From: a virus
DNA length: 25,160 bases
IMG/VR virus record: IMGVR_UViG_3300000115_000175
Coordinates: 1-25,160 of that record
Strand: one strand, 5' to 3'
Below the pieces are notes generated by a model, which made no database searches, had not been told where the DNA came from, and saw only the letters and a program-made list of their open reading frames with translations. This document shows, piece by piece, positions 7,005-14,866 of this stretch. A program made the position numbers and the translations under genes. Within the stretch, counting starts at the first letter, position 1; the number at the start of each line of letters is the position of its first letter.

Positions 7005-8672
7005 ATGAGTAATTTCGATAATATCGAAAAAATGATGAAAACTTACGATCCTGTAAGGTCCCGTTTAGCTGAAACCCAAAAGTTAGTCCAAAAGTGGGAG
7101 CCCACTGGATTACTTGAAGGAATGGGAGATAATAATAAACAACATGGAATGGCAGTTCTTCTTGAGAACCAAGCCCGTCAGTTAATTGATGAATCATCAA
7201 AAACTGGTGGAAGTGGTTCAGAGGAATGGTCAGGTGTTGCATTACCATTGGTTCGTAGAATCTTTGGTGAGTTAGCAGCTCAAGATTTCGTAAGCGTACA
7301 GCCTATGAATCTTCCAAGTGGACTTATTTTTTATCTTGATTTCAAATACGGTTCAGCTCAAACGAATAACCATATAAGAGGTTCGCATATTCATGGTAAC
7401 GTATCTGCATCCAACACAGACGCCAGTGGTGGTCTTTATGGAGCAGGTAAATTTGGATATTCTATAAACGATAAATCTTCTGATACTGCTACATTAGCAG
7501 CAGCAGAAGCATCAGCAGAATCTGCAGGAGCTTACTTAACTGGTTCAGTTACTTGGGCAGATGTAGAATTCGAACCTGCACTATCAGCTTCAGTTTCCGC
7601 AGGAACATTGAAGAAGATTACAATTGATGTAGAAGATTTCACAACACCTGATTTTGAAGGTGTTCGTGCATATTCTCTTCAAGGTGTGGCAGATACAGCA
7701 TCAGTAACAGCTTTCTATCCAGCTTATACTAAGTGGAACGCAGCTAAAACTAATGTAGCATTTATCGCAGCAGGAACATTCACCCCAGCAAAAACACTAA
7801 CTGTTAAGTATGGTGCACAACCTACTGAAACAGCTCGTGGTGATTTTGAACAGAGTAGTTTTTCACAACCAGCTCCAACCTCTTCGGATGATATCGACAT
7901 TCCTGAAATTGACATTGCATTACGTCAGATTTCAATTGTCGCTAAAACTCGTAAGTTAAAGGCAGTATGGACTCCTGAATTAGCTCAAGACCTTAACGCT
8001 TACCATAGTGTTGATGCAGAAGCAGAACTTACTTCTATGTTAAGTGAGTACATCTCAATGGAAATTGATTTGGAAATACTTGATATGTTGAAAGTAAACG
8101 CTAACGCAAAAACAGAATATTGGTCAGCTCGTGTTGGTCATGAGTATGATGCATCATTGAATTCATCAAGTGGTGGATTCGCAGAGTCAAGTGGAGCGTC
8201 TAACGCTTACACAAAAGGAACTTGGTTCCAGACTCTTGGAAACAAACTACAGTCTGTATCTAACGCAATCCATCAAAAGACTCTTCGTGGTGGTGCTAAT
8301 TTCATGGTGGTTTCACCTGAAACAGCAACAATCATTGAGTCAATTCCTGGATACGCAGCAGATTCAAATGGTGACTCTAACAACAACTCCTACGCAATGG
8401 GTGTTCAAAAAGTTGGAGCTTTAAATAACAGATACACGGTTTACAAAAACCCTTATATGTTAGAAAACGACATACTACTTGGTTTCAGAGGAAGTAATTT
8501 CTTAGAAACTGGAGCAGTATACGCACCATATGTTCCGTTAATCATGACTCCTCTTGTTTACGATCCTGTCAACTTTACTCCTCGTAAGGGTGTAATGACA
8601 AGATACGCAAAGAAGATGGTAAGACCTGAATTCTACGGTGAAGTCATTGTTGCTGATGTTAACTACGTCTAA
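7005..8672 (+). CDS. 23: Major capsid protein gp23
   Basis: 555 residues, CGGAG seven to twelve bases before ATG. The region at residues 76-116 (GVALPLVRRIFGELAAQDFV, SVQPMNLPSGLIFYLDF) aligns by eye with the T4 gp23 segment after its maturation site (PAVMGMVRRAIPNLIAFDI, VQPMNSPTGQVFAL). The site LIDE|SS at residues 60-65 fits the gp21 rule and the T4 position (Glu65), so about 63 residues would be removed. The C-terminal part (GANFMVVSPETATIIESIP; PLIMTPLVYDPVNFTPRKG; KKMVRPEFYGEVIVADV) is typical of the family. It forms the hexamers of the head shell. No separate vertex protein (gp24) is visible in this window. A strong terminator follows 38 nt after the stop. Confidence 0.96.
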   Translation: MSNFDNIEKMMKTYDPVRSRLAETQKLVQKWEPTGLLEGMGDNNKQHGMAVLLENQARQLIDESSKTGGSGSEEWSGVALPLVRRIFGELAAQDFVSVQPMNLPSGLIFYLDFKYGSAQTNNHIRGSHIHGNVSASNTDASGGLYGAGKFGYSINDKSSDTATLAAAEASAESAGAYLTGSVTWADVEFEPALSASVSAGTLKKITIDVEDFTTPDFEGVRAYSLQGVADTASVTAFYPAYTKWNAAKTNVAFIAAGTFTPAKTLTVKYGAQPTETARGDFEQSSFSQPAPTSSDDIDIPEIDIALRQISIVAKTRKLKAVWTPELAQDLNAYHSVDAEAELTSMLSEYISMEIDLEILDMLKVNANAKTEYWSARVGHEYDASLNSSSGGFAESSGASNAYTKGTWFQTLGNKLQSVSNAIHQKTLRGGANFMVVSPETATIIESIPGYAADSNGDSNNNSYAMGVQKVGALNNRYTVYKNPYMLENDILLGFRGSNFLETGAVYAPYVPLIMTPLVYDPVNFTPRKGVMTRYAKKMVRPEFYGEVIVADVNYV

Positions 8673-8710
8673 ACTTAGATAAAGTTAATTTTCAACATTG
8701 AAGTAATTAA

Positions 8711-8735
8711 GGGGAGCTTAACACTCCCCTTTTTT
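8711..8735 (+). terminator. Rho-independent terminator after the capsid gene
   Basis: GGGGAG (8711-8716), 7-nt loop, CTCCCC (8724-8729), then six T. The following bases ATTGCC recur after the sheath-gene terminator. Confidence 0.9.
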
Positions 8736-8745
8736 ATTGCCATGA

Positions 8746-8753
8746 TATTTATA
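8746..8753 (+). promoter_or_regulatory. Candidate late promoter motif TATTTATA
   Basis: TGATATTTATAG starts 10 nt after the T-run of the capsid terminator. Restarting transcription here would give the downstream gene its own message with a leader of about 120 nt that includes the twin hairpins. Confidence 0.45.
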
Positions 8754-8771
8754 GATGTATACAATTCGGAA

Positions 8772-8854
8772 GATATGGCCTAAGTATAAAAACCTAACCT
8801 GTATGTTCCTTATGACTATATGATATAGCCTAAGTAATTAAACCGAACCTATAT
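8772..8854 (+). repeat. Twin direct repeats, each able to form the same RNA hairpin
   Basis: Two 33-nt units exactly 50 nt apart (8772-8804 and 8822-8854) match at 27 of 33 positions. Each can form a 6-bp stem: ATATGG/CTGTAT in the first, ATATAG/CTATAT in the second. Both stem differences keep pairing (G·U or U·G replaced by A-U or U-A). The 20-nt loop is largely kept, with the shared parts CCTAAGTA and AAACCnAAC. Units end 30 nt before the start codon at 8885, so they would sit in its leader. This looks like a tandem cis-acting RNA element; the ligand or partner is unknown. Confidence 0.6.
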
Positions 8855-8884
8855 CAATTCATAAAACTAATTAGGAGAAAAATA

Positions 8885-9379
8885 ATGGGAGTAGTATCAA
8901 AAGCCTCTATTAAAAACAAGTTGAGACAATCACAGGCCAGATATTTTGATGATTTAGCCGATAGTGTAGCAACTTTAACAGATGGTAATACATTTACAGG
9001 AATACAAACACTTAGTGCAAACTTAGTTGCAAATGCAGGATTTGTATTAGGATTACAAACTGTAGTAGCAGCTGGTTCAGACCAAGCTGGTGCAGGAGCT
9101 ATTACAGCTCAAGGTGGAGCAGTCGTATTATGTTCAACTGCAGATAACACAAAGGGTATTAGATTACCAGTATTATCAAGTGTTAGTGTAGGTGAAGTGT
9201 ACTTAATTTTAAATAACCTTTCAAACAAAACATTAGAAGTGTATCCTGGATCAGGTGATGCTATAAATCCAGTATCTGATAATGGTGCTGTTACAATAGC
9301 TGCAGACACTATGCTTATATGTATAGCACAAGATGCTGTTCAATGGTTTAGTGGTGAGTTACCAGTAACTGCTGCTTAA
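8885..9379 (+). CDS. Putative head decoration / small virion protein
   Basis: 164 residues, AGGAG at 8873-8877. A short basic N-terminal helix (KASIKNKLRQSQARYFDDL) is followed by a β-rich domain of about 100 residues (VVAAGSDQAGAGAITAQGG, DNTKGIRLPVLSSVSVGEVY, KTLEVYPGSGDAINPV, TMLICIAQDAVQWFSGE). This β domain is a recurrent phage virion type, in which loops with xGTKGVxLP and VYPxxGDAIN recur. It has its own terminator on both sides and its own likely promoter, so it is a single-gene unit made in quantity, directly after the capsid gene. A capsid-surface decoration protein fits that setting; a small fibre component is the alternative. Not identified with T4 Hoc or Soc. Confidence 0.6.
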   Translation: MGVVSKASIKNKLRQSQARYFDDLADSVATLTDGNTFTGIQTLSANLVANAGFVLGLQTVVAAGSDQAGAGAITAQGGAVVLCSTADNTKGIRLPVLSSVSVGEVYLILNNLSNKTLEVYPGSGDAINPVSDNGAVTIAADTMLICIAQDAVQWFSGELPVTAA

Positions 9380-9410
9380 TAACTAACACTTATTAAACTC
9401 GGTTAAAATT

Positions 9411-9441
9411 AAAGGGGAGGTATAATACTCCCCTTTTTTTT
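9411..9441 (+). terminator. Rho-independent terminator
   Basis: AAAGGGGAG, 8-nt loop GTATAATA, CTCCCCTTT with a run of eight T (9434-9441). The GGGGAG/CTCCCC stem is the same as in the capsid terminator. Confidence 0.92.
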
Positions 9442-9450
9442 GGCCCAAGA

Positions 9451-9458
9451 TATTTATA
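9451..9458 (+). promoter_or_regulatory. Candidate late promoter motif TATTTATA
   Basis: AGATATTTATAATAG begins 9 nt after the terminator T-run and 42 nt before the neck gene start at 9493. Confidence 0.45.
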
Positions 9459-9492
9459 ATAGAAGTAATATATCCAATTTTAGGAGAATTCT

Positions 9493-10647
9493 ATGGAAGC
9501 CATATGGCCAGGAAGTGGTTCCGCAGTAAGTGGAAATACACCATTTAACCTTTACGATAACGATACGACATTTCAATCAGATGCACCGAAATTTGCAACT
9601 TGGTGTGCTAGAAGGTTGGGATATCCAATTATGTCAATTGAAATGCAAGACTCACAATTTTATGCATGTTTTGAAGAATCTATAAGTGAGTATTCATCAC
9701 AAGTAAACTCGTTCAATATACGAGAAAATTTAATACATTTACAAGGACAACCTACTGGTTCTACAAATAATGTTACTCATAAAAGAGTTACACCGAACTT
9801 TGGTAGGTCAATTCAACTATCAGAACAGTATGGAACTGAGGCAGGAGTTGGTGGTAGTGTAGATTTTAAGAGTGGTTCTATCAATATACTTAGTGGTTCA
9901 CAAGTTTATGATTTACAAGAACTATGGGGTTCTGTATCGGAAAGTGGTGATAGGATGGAAGTTCGTAGAGTATTTTATGAAGCTTCACCGGCAGTAACTC
10001 GATATTTCGATCCATTTGCTGGAACAGGAGCAGGTTCAATAGGTATGTTAGATAGTTTTGGGTTTGGTGGTATGACTCCAGCAGTTCAATTCATGATGAT
10101 GCCCATGTACGCAGACCTACTAAGGATTCAAGCAATAGAATTTAACGACCAAATAAGAAAATCAGCCCATTCATTTGAGTTAATTAACAATAAAATAAGA
10201 ATTTTCCCATATCCAACCAGAGATTACAAACTACATTTTCAATATTTACTTAAAAAGGATAGAGATACACCATTTCAAAATTCAGGTGGTGAAGGAATTG
10301 GAACGGTTTCTGATAGTTCAAATGTTCCTTATCAGAATATGGAATATAATAACATAAATGATGTGGGTAAACAATGGATTAGAAAATATGGGTTAGCTTT
10401 GACTAAAGAATTACTTGGAATAATTAGGTCAAAGTATGGTTCAATACCGATACCCAACGCAGAAACAACATTAGATGGTGATGCATTAAGAAGTGAGGCA
10501 AGTGCAGAAAAAGATGCATTAATATCACAATTGAGAGAAGATTTAGAAGCATCAAGTCGTAGAAACTCAATGGAAGCTGATAAAGATGAGGCACAACACT
10601 TACAGGAAAAATTAAACAAAGTTCCACTACCAATTTTCATAGGATAA
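9493..10647 (+). CDS. 13: Neck protein, gp13-like
   Basis: 384 residues (T4 gp13 is about 309), AGGAG at 9482-9486. Residues about 34-75 (FATWCARRLGYPIMSIEMQD, QFYACFEESISEYSSQ) match the T4 gp13 N-terminal pattern ([20 protein letters not shown], then a helix). Residues about 293-340 (QWIRKYGLALTKELLGIIRS, TLDGDALRSEASAEKDALI) match its C-terminal WVKDYATALAKELNGQI and IDGQRLIEEARLEKEAL, and the last residues PLPIFIG echo PPFGILVG. Between these lies a charged coiled-coil insertion (REDLEASSRRNSMEADKDEA). gp13 and gp14 form the neck that closes the head after packaging and receives the tail; the gp14-like gene follows 4 nt later. Confidence 0.85.
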   Translation: MEAIWPGSGSAVSGNTPFNLYDNDTTFQSDAPKFATWCARRLGYPIMSIEMQDSQFYACFEESISEYSSQVNSFNIRENLIHLQGQPTGSTNNVTHKRVTPNFGRSIQLSEQYGTEAGVGGSVDFKSGSINILSGSQVYDLQELWGSVSESGDRMEVRRVFYEASPAVTRYFDPFAGTGAGSIGMLDSFGFGGMTPAVQFMMMPMYADLLRIQAIEFNDQIRKSAHSFELINNKIRIFPYPTRDYKLHFQYLLKKDRDTPFQNSGGEGIGTVSDSSNVPYQNMEYNNINDVGKQWIRKYGLALTKELLGIIRSKYGSIPIPNAETTLDGDALRSEASAEKDALISQLREDLEASSRRNSMEADKDEAQHLQEKLNKVPLPIFIG

Positions 10648-10651
10648 TCAA

Positions 10652-11137
10652 ATGGCAGGTCGTTTTTTACCACAGAGAGACAGAGATTTTTTAGAAAGAA
10701 TCAACAAAGAGTTAATTGGTGATTTAAAAACAAATGATGATGGAATTATCAATCAGAAAATCGTCATATACAAAGTAAGTGCCTATGATACCTCAACAAA
10801 TATGTATGGGGAGGCCATGAATGGTAAAAATTTTAAAGATGGTATTCAGATAGCATGTATTGTAGAGGCTGAAGATTTTGATTACAATACAGATGAGTTT
10901 GGGCCAGATGCTAGACAAAATGCAAGTTTTCACATATTAAGACAGACACTTACAGATGTTAGTCTTATTCCTGAAATAGGAGATATCATAGAATGGAATT
11001 TTGGATTTTTTGAGGTTAATGGTGTATTAGAAAATCAATTAATAGGTGGACAGCAAGAAAATAATTGGAGTGTTACATTACAATCATTCCTATCTCGGCA
11101 ATCGTTTAGTAATATGAATAGAATTAGGAGTATTTAA
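10652..11137 (+). CDS. 14: Neck protein, gp14-like
   Basis: 161 residues, 4 nt after the gp13-like gene and overlapping the next start by one base (TAATG). The pattern YGEAMNGKNFKDGIQIACIV, FGPDARQNASFHILRQTL, IPEIGDIIEWNFGFFEVNGV, NWSVTLQSF follows the course of T4 gp14 ([47 protein letters not shown]). It is shorter than T4 gp14 (256), lacking its C-terminal tail. It would join gp13 to form the head-tail neck. Similarity is moderate, but the order 13-14-15 supports it. Confidence 0.75.
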   Translation: MAGRFLPQRDRDFLERINKELIGDLKTNDDGIINQKIVIYKVSAYDTSTNMYGEAMNGKNFKDGIQIACIVEAEDFDYNTDEFGPDARQNASFHILRQTLTDVSLIPEIGDIIEWNFGFFEVNGVLENQLIGGQQENNWSVTLQSFLSRQSFSNMNRIRSI

Positions 11138-12852
11138 TGTCTATTACCATAGGTAGAAAAAAACCAGTTCCAAGAAATCAAAGAGCCGAACTAAATAGAG
11201 CAAGACAATATAAGAGAAATGCAGATGATGCACCAGACATATCCGTAAGTTTAATGGATATGGATAGTTCGATAATGTATTATTTTGAAAATGTTATTAA
11301 ACCAACCGTATTTGAAAATGGTGAACATCAAAAAGTTCCATTACTATATGCTTCACCTGAAAGATGGTATTCTATCAATAAAACAGGCTTCGTAAGAGAT
11401 TCAAAACGACAATTAATTTTACCTGTTATTGTTTTTAGAAGAACTGGTATGGAAAAGGATGATACCATAGCCGTTGATAAAATTGATCCTTTAGATCCTA
11501 AATTATTTTATACATTTGAAAGAAAATACACCGACAGGAACAGATATGATAATCTTTCTGTTCAACAAGGTATAATTCCACAGAGAGAATTTCACAATGT
11601 AGCAGTTCCTGATTATATGGTGTTGAATTATGATTTTATCATCTATACTCATTACATAGAACAGATGAACAAGTTGGTTGAGAGAATCAATTGGTCAGCT
11701 GGTTCATATTGGGGTGAACCTGGTAAGATGAGGTTTAAAACCAACATTGAGAATTACACCGATTCGGTTGATGTATCTGAAACCGACAGAGTAGTAAAGA
11801 CAGAATTTAGTGTCAGTTTAAAAGGATATCTAATACCAGATGCATTCAACGACCTTCAAGGTCCACATACAAATCAAACATTTTTAACACCAAAAAGATT
11901 AATAATTGGAACTGAAACAGATGTAGAAGTTCCAAGTGCAATGGAACAGATTTCAGGAGAAACATTAACTGCAGAATCATCATTGACACAACTTGGTGGA
12001 AGTTTACCAACTTCAAATATTTTACAAAATCAGTTTACGATAGCAGCCGGTGCAGGAATAACCGTTACGGATGATGGTTTACCATTTGATGGAACGGTAG
12101 ATAGAAATTACACAATTTCTGTATCACAGGCATTAGACTCAACTTCGAGTCCAACATTTAATTCGGTTGCGGTATCACAATTAACGGTTAATTCTCCAAC
12201 TGCATTTAGTTTGACAAGTGCTGGACTACAAAATTTAACCGTAACTGGTTCATTGATAGCTGGAACAGATTTATCAATTAGTGGAAACGCAACAATAGGT
12301 GGAACTGTAACTGCACAAGAATTTCATACCGAATACATCTCAGGTAGTATAATCTTTACAAGTGGTTCTACTCAATTCGGTGATACGCTCGATGATACAC
12401 ATGAATTTACAGGAAGTTTACAGATACAAGGTTCACATCAGATAAATGGATATTCAATTAACGAGATATCTAATGACGCAAATCTAACTGATACAAGTAC
12501 AACAGCTTTAGTAACTGAATTTGCAGCAAAAACTTATATGGATAACGCTGTTGCTGCAGTTAGTTCATATACTTCATATTTAAGGAAACAATTCGTAAAG
12601 ATATCATCAGGTATTGTTAATGCACAAACTGCCAGTTTTTCAGCAGTTACCGCATCAGCACCAGCTGGATTGGCAACAACAACTGAGGATGACTTCTTAT
12701 TCTTTATCAATGGGCAATATATGGAACATGACGCAATAGAAATACAACAAGCAAACGCATCTACATTTTATGTTAAAGTCAATACGGACAATATTGGGTA
12801 TAATTTAGAATCAGATGACGAAATTGTTGCGTGGGGTAGATTCAACTCTTAG
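11137..12852 (+). CDS. 15: Tail terminator gp15-like protein with fibre-like C-terminal extension
   Basis: 571 residues (T4 gp15 is 272), AGGAG at 11126-11130. Residues about 36-250 follow T4 gp15: MYYFENVIKP, HQKVPLLYASPERWYSI, LPVIVF, YDFIIYTHYIEQMNKLVERI, and VKTEFSVSLKGYLIP (T4: VPITYASKEHF, YELSIFTRYEDDMFQIVEQI, WSLTFEVNGWMYP). gp15 caps the tail tube and sheath and binds the neck. From about residue 295 the protein becomes a β-repeat fibre sequence (LTVTGSLIAGTDLSISGNAT, GSTQFGDTLDDTHEFTGS), followed by a globular end at 478-571 (YLRKQFVKI ... EDDFLFFINGQYMEHDAIEI ... IVAWGRFNS). That end recurs in the next gene. The fusion would place a fibre or collar appendage at the head-tail junction, which is inference. 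Confidence 0.75.
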   Translation: MSITIGRKKPVPRNQRAELNRARQYKRNADDAPDISVSLMDMDSSIMYYFENVIKPTVFENGEHQKVPLLYASPERWYSINKTGFVRDSKRQLILPVIVFRRTGMEKDDTIAVDKIDPLDPKLFYTFERKYTDRNRYDNLSVQQGIIPQREFHNVAVPDYMVLNYDFIIYTHYIEQMNKLVERINWSAGSYWGEPGKMRFKTNIENYTDSVDVSETDRVVKTEFSVSLKGYLIPDAFNDLQGPHTNQTFLTPKRLIIGTETDVEVPSAMEQISGETLTAESSLTQLGGSLPTSNILQNQFTIAAGAGITVTDDGLPFDGTVDRNYTISVSQALDSTSSPTFNSVAVSQLTVNSPTAFSLTSAGLQNLTVTGSLIAGTDLSISGNATIGGTVTAQEFHTEYISGSIIFTSGSTQFGDTLDDTHEFTGSLQIQGSHQINGYSINEISNDANLTDTSTTALVTEFAAKTYMDNAVAAVSSYTSYLRKQFVKISSGIVNAQTASFSAVTASAPAGLATTTEDDFLFFINGQYMEHDAIEIQQANASTFYVKVNTDNIGYNLESDDEIVAWGRFNS

Positions 12853-12855
12853 GTT

Positions 12856-13716
12856 ATGGCACAGCAGTTAAGAAATAGTGCAACTTTAAGTGGTAGTAAT
12901 GTTACTATTTCACCAGGTGGAGTATTTAATGGATTATCATCAGGAAGGAATGTTGTAAGTCTTGGAAATGATTTAACATCAGCTGGAAATGTTACATTCA
13001 ATCATTTGACATTAACAAATGGACTTTTAGTAGGTGGTAATCATGTTGATACATATTTTACCAATAATGTATTTAAATTACCGATTACTGGTAGTATTGA
13101 GGTAACGGGTTCGTTCACACTCGATACAAATTTGACAATCGGTGGGACATTAACGGCACAAAATATAGTCTCAGAATATCAAACCTCGAATGTAATACAA
13201 GAATCAGGTTCAACAAAATTTGGAGATTCATCAGACGACACACATAGATTTAGTGGTAGCTTTCAATCAACTGGTTCAATAAAAGTTGGTAATACATCAT
13301 ATACAAGTGTAAGTAATGATGCAACATCAGGTTCGATGTTAACCACGGCACTTTCAACCGAAAGTTCTGTAAGGGCTTACACAAGTTCAAGAACTGGTTC
13401 AATTGTCGGTGGTGATACAGATCCACCAGCAGCTATAATAAACTTACTGAGAAAAAATTATAACAAATCTGCAACATCCATTACAAATAACACTTGTAGT
13501 TTTAATGCGATAACAGCATCAACTGCCGATGGGTTTGCAGCTGTAAGTGAAAATGATTTTATATTTTTTAATAATGGAAATGTAATAGAACACGATGCAC
13601 TAACTATACAACAGAGTGGTAGCACTTTTTTACTGATTGTTAATCCTGATAGTTATGGATTTGACTTAAATAGTAGTGTTGATAACATAAGGGCTTGGGG
13701 AAAATTTAATGCTTAA
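12856..13716 (+). CDS. Fibre-like virion protein, paralogue of the gp15 extension
   Basis: 286 residues, three bases after the tail terminator gene. Residues about 90-145 (NLTIGGTLTAQNIVSEYQ, SGSTKFGDSSDDTHRFSGS) match the β-repeat section of the preceding protein, and residues 194-286 (INLLRKNY ... ENDFIFFNNGNVIEHDALTI ... NIRAWGKFNA) match its C-terminal domain. It therefore looks like a free copy of the gp15 extension with a different N-terminus and no tail-terminator domain. It may co-assemble with that extension as a collar or neck appendage. Function beyond 'virion β-structure' is not shown. Confidence 0.7.
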   Translation: MAQQLRNSATLSGSNVTISPGGVFNGLSSGRNVVSLGNDLTSAGNVTFNHLTLTNGLLVGGNHVDTYFTNNVFKLPITGSIEVTGSFTLDTNLTIGGTLTAQNIVSEYQTSNVIQESGSTKFGDSSDDTHRFSGSFQSTGSIKVGNTSYTSVSNDATSGSMLTTALSTESSVRAYTSSRTGSIVGGDTDPPAAIINLLRKNYNKSATSITNNTCSFNAITASTADGFAAVSENDFIFFNNGNVIEHDALTIQQSGSTFLLIVNPDSYGFDLNSSVDNIRAWGKFNA

Positions 13717-14338
13717 ACTAAAAGAACTTTTACAATTAGAAAACATGGTATTTTCTAATACAATTAAAGAAAAACACAATAAAAAAATGAAACGAGAACT
13801 CGTTCATATACATGAACCTATCATCTCGCATAATCCACCACCCGATAATGGCAGTAAAGAGACATTAAGAGAATTACATTGGTTGTTAGACTATAATGAT
13901 GGTAAAATAACAAGAAATGTTGTCATGGAAGGTGATGATATAAAAGAAGTATTCGAAAAATATTGTGATAAAAATAATTTAGAATATCCTAAAAAATATG
14001 TAACTGAATTAATTAAAGATAGTGCCAAAATAATATATAAATTAAAATATAAGTATAATAGACCACGACCATTTCAGTTGGGAGAGTTTTATCAAATACC
14101 TGATTTTAAAATACATAATTTAGATACTGCAAAAACACCATCATATCCAAGTGGTCATTCCACACAAGGTATTTTTATTGGAAAGGCTTTAGGAAAGAAG
14201 TATCCAAATCATAAAATGGAATTCTACAAGTTAGGTAAGATGATAAGTGAATCAAGATTAATGGCAAGGGCACACTATCCAAGTGATACTAAGTTTGGTG
14301 AAAACATTGGTAAACTATTATTTATGAATTTAAAATAA
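13709..14338 (+). CDS. PAP2-family (acid phosphatase-type) phosphatase
   Basis: 209 residues; ATG 13709 overlaps the preceding gene by 8 nt. All three catalytic motifs of the PAP2/vanadium-haloperoxidase family are intact: K111-x6-R118-P119 (KLKYKYNRP), P147-S148-G149-H150 (PSYPSGHS) and S182-R183-x5-H189-x3-D193 (SRLMARAHYPSD). H189 is the expected phosphohistidine nucleophile, assisted by D193, with H150 as acid/base. No membrane segments or export signal are evident, unlike lipid phosphate phosphatases, so it is a soluble cytoplasmic or virion protein. The N-terminus MLKLKELLQLE resembles the leaders of the head-core proteins upstream. Substrate unknown: a phosphomonoester or nucleotide is possible. 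It is an enzyme in the middle of virion genes. Confidence 0.85.
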   Translation: MLKLKELLQLENMVFSNTIKEKHNKKMKRELVHIHEPIISHNPPPDNGSKETLRELHWLLDYNDGKITRNVVMEGDDIKEVFEKYCDKNNLEYPKKYVTELIKDSAKIIYKLKYKYNRPRPFQLGEFYQIPDFKIHNLDTAKTPSYPSGHSTQGIFIGKALGKKYPNHKMEFYKLGKMISESRLMARAHYPSDTKFGENIGKLLFMNLK

Positions 14339-14383
14339 TTAGTATCTCCACCTTTCTTTTACTATTTTCTTCTATTTATTAGT

Positions 14384-14659
14384 ATGAGAAAACGAAGTTG
14401 GCCAGACAGAAAAAATAGAAAATGTCCTACTTGTAATAGGATGTTAACTTATACAAGAAAAGACTCTTTTGATAGGGCAGTTGGTAATAATACAGTTTGT
14501 AAATCTTGTGCACAACAAGATAGAAAACTAACAATGGAAACCATTGAAAAAATGAAACAACCAAAGTCTAAAGAGCATAAAAATAAAATTTCACAAGGAA
14601 TGACTTTGTGGTGGGAAAAGAGAAAAGAGGGAGACATAGATTATGGCTTTGATAGATAG
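14384..14659 (+). CDS. Zinc-ribbon protein with NUMOD3-like helix, possible endonuclease remnant
   Basis: 91 residues, basic. Cys14-x2-Cys17 and Cys39-x2-Cys42 (CPTC ... CKSC) form a zinc ribbon around TYTRKDSFDRAVGNN. Residues about 60-80 (KSKEHKNKISQGMTLWWEKR) resemble the NUMOD3 DNA-binding repeat found after such ribbons in phage homing endonucleases. No HNH or GIY-YIG catalytic core is present, so it may be a remnant of a mobile endonuclease or a small DNA-binding protein. The last 17 nt overlap the next gene. No good ribosome site is visible; a TATTTATT variant of the recurrent motif lies 3 nt before the ATG. The lack of similarity to its structural neighbours suggests an insertion. Confidence 0.6.
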   Translation: MRKRSWPDRKNRKCPTCNRMLTYTRKDSFDRAVGNNTVCKSCAQQDRKLTMETIEKMKQPKSKEHKNKISQGMTLWWEKRKEGDIDYGFDR

Positions 14660-14864
14660 TAAACAATTAAATCCTGCATTTTCAGGATCCTTTTCCGTAG
14701 CAACAGGTTCATTTTTTGTATCTGGAAGTGATAAACCGAGTGAAGGAACTTATGTTTTATCTACAAGCGGAAGTATTAATACCACAGGAACTGGAAGAGT
14801 TTTTGAAAAGGGTAGTTCGGTTGTAGATCACGCAACAGCAATGGCAATAGTTTTTGGAGGATAA
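14643..14864 (+). CDS. Small Ser/Gly-rich virion-type protein
   Basis: 73 residues; GGAG about 10 nt before ATG 14643, overlapping the preceding gene by 17 nt. The sequence is Ser/Gly/Thr-rich with short β repeats (FSGSFSVATGSFFVSGSD; SINTTGTGRVFEKGSS), the same style as the fibre proteins around it. It is followed after 2 nt by the next small virion gene. Likely a minor tail or fibre component; function unknown. Confidence 0.6.
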   Translation: MALIDSKQLNPAFSGSFSVATGSFFVSGSDKPSEGTYVLSTSGSINTTGTGRVFEKGSSVVDHATAMAIVFGG

Positions 14865-14866
14865 TA

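Noticed and set aside
8170-8424. 84-codon plus-strand frame inside the capsid gene
   Set aside because: Out of frame with a certain gp23 gene, no ribosome site, composition not protein-like.
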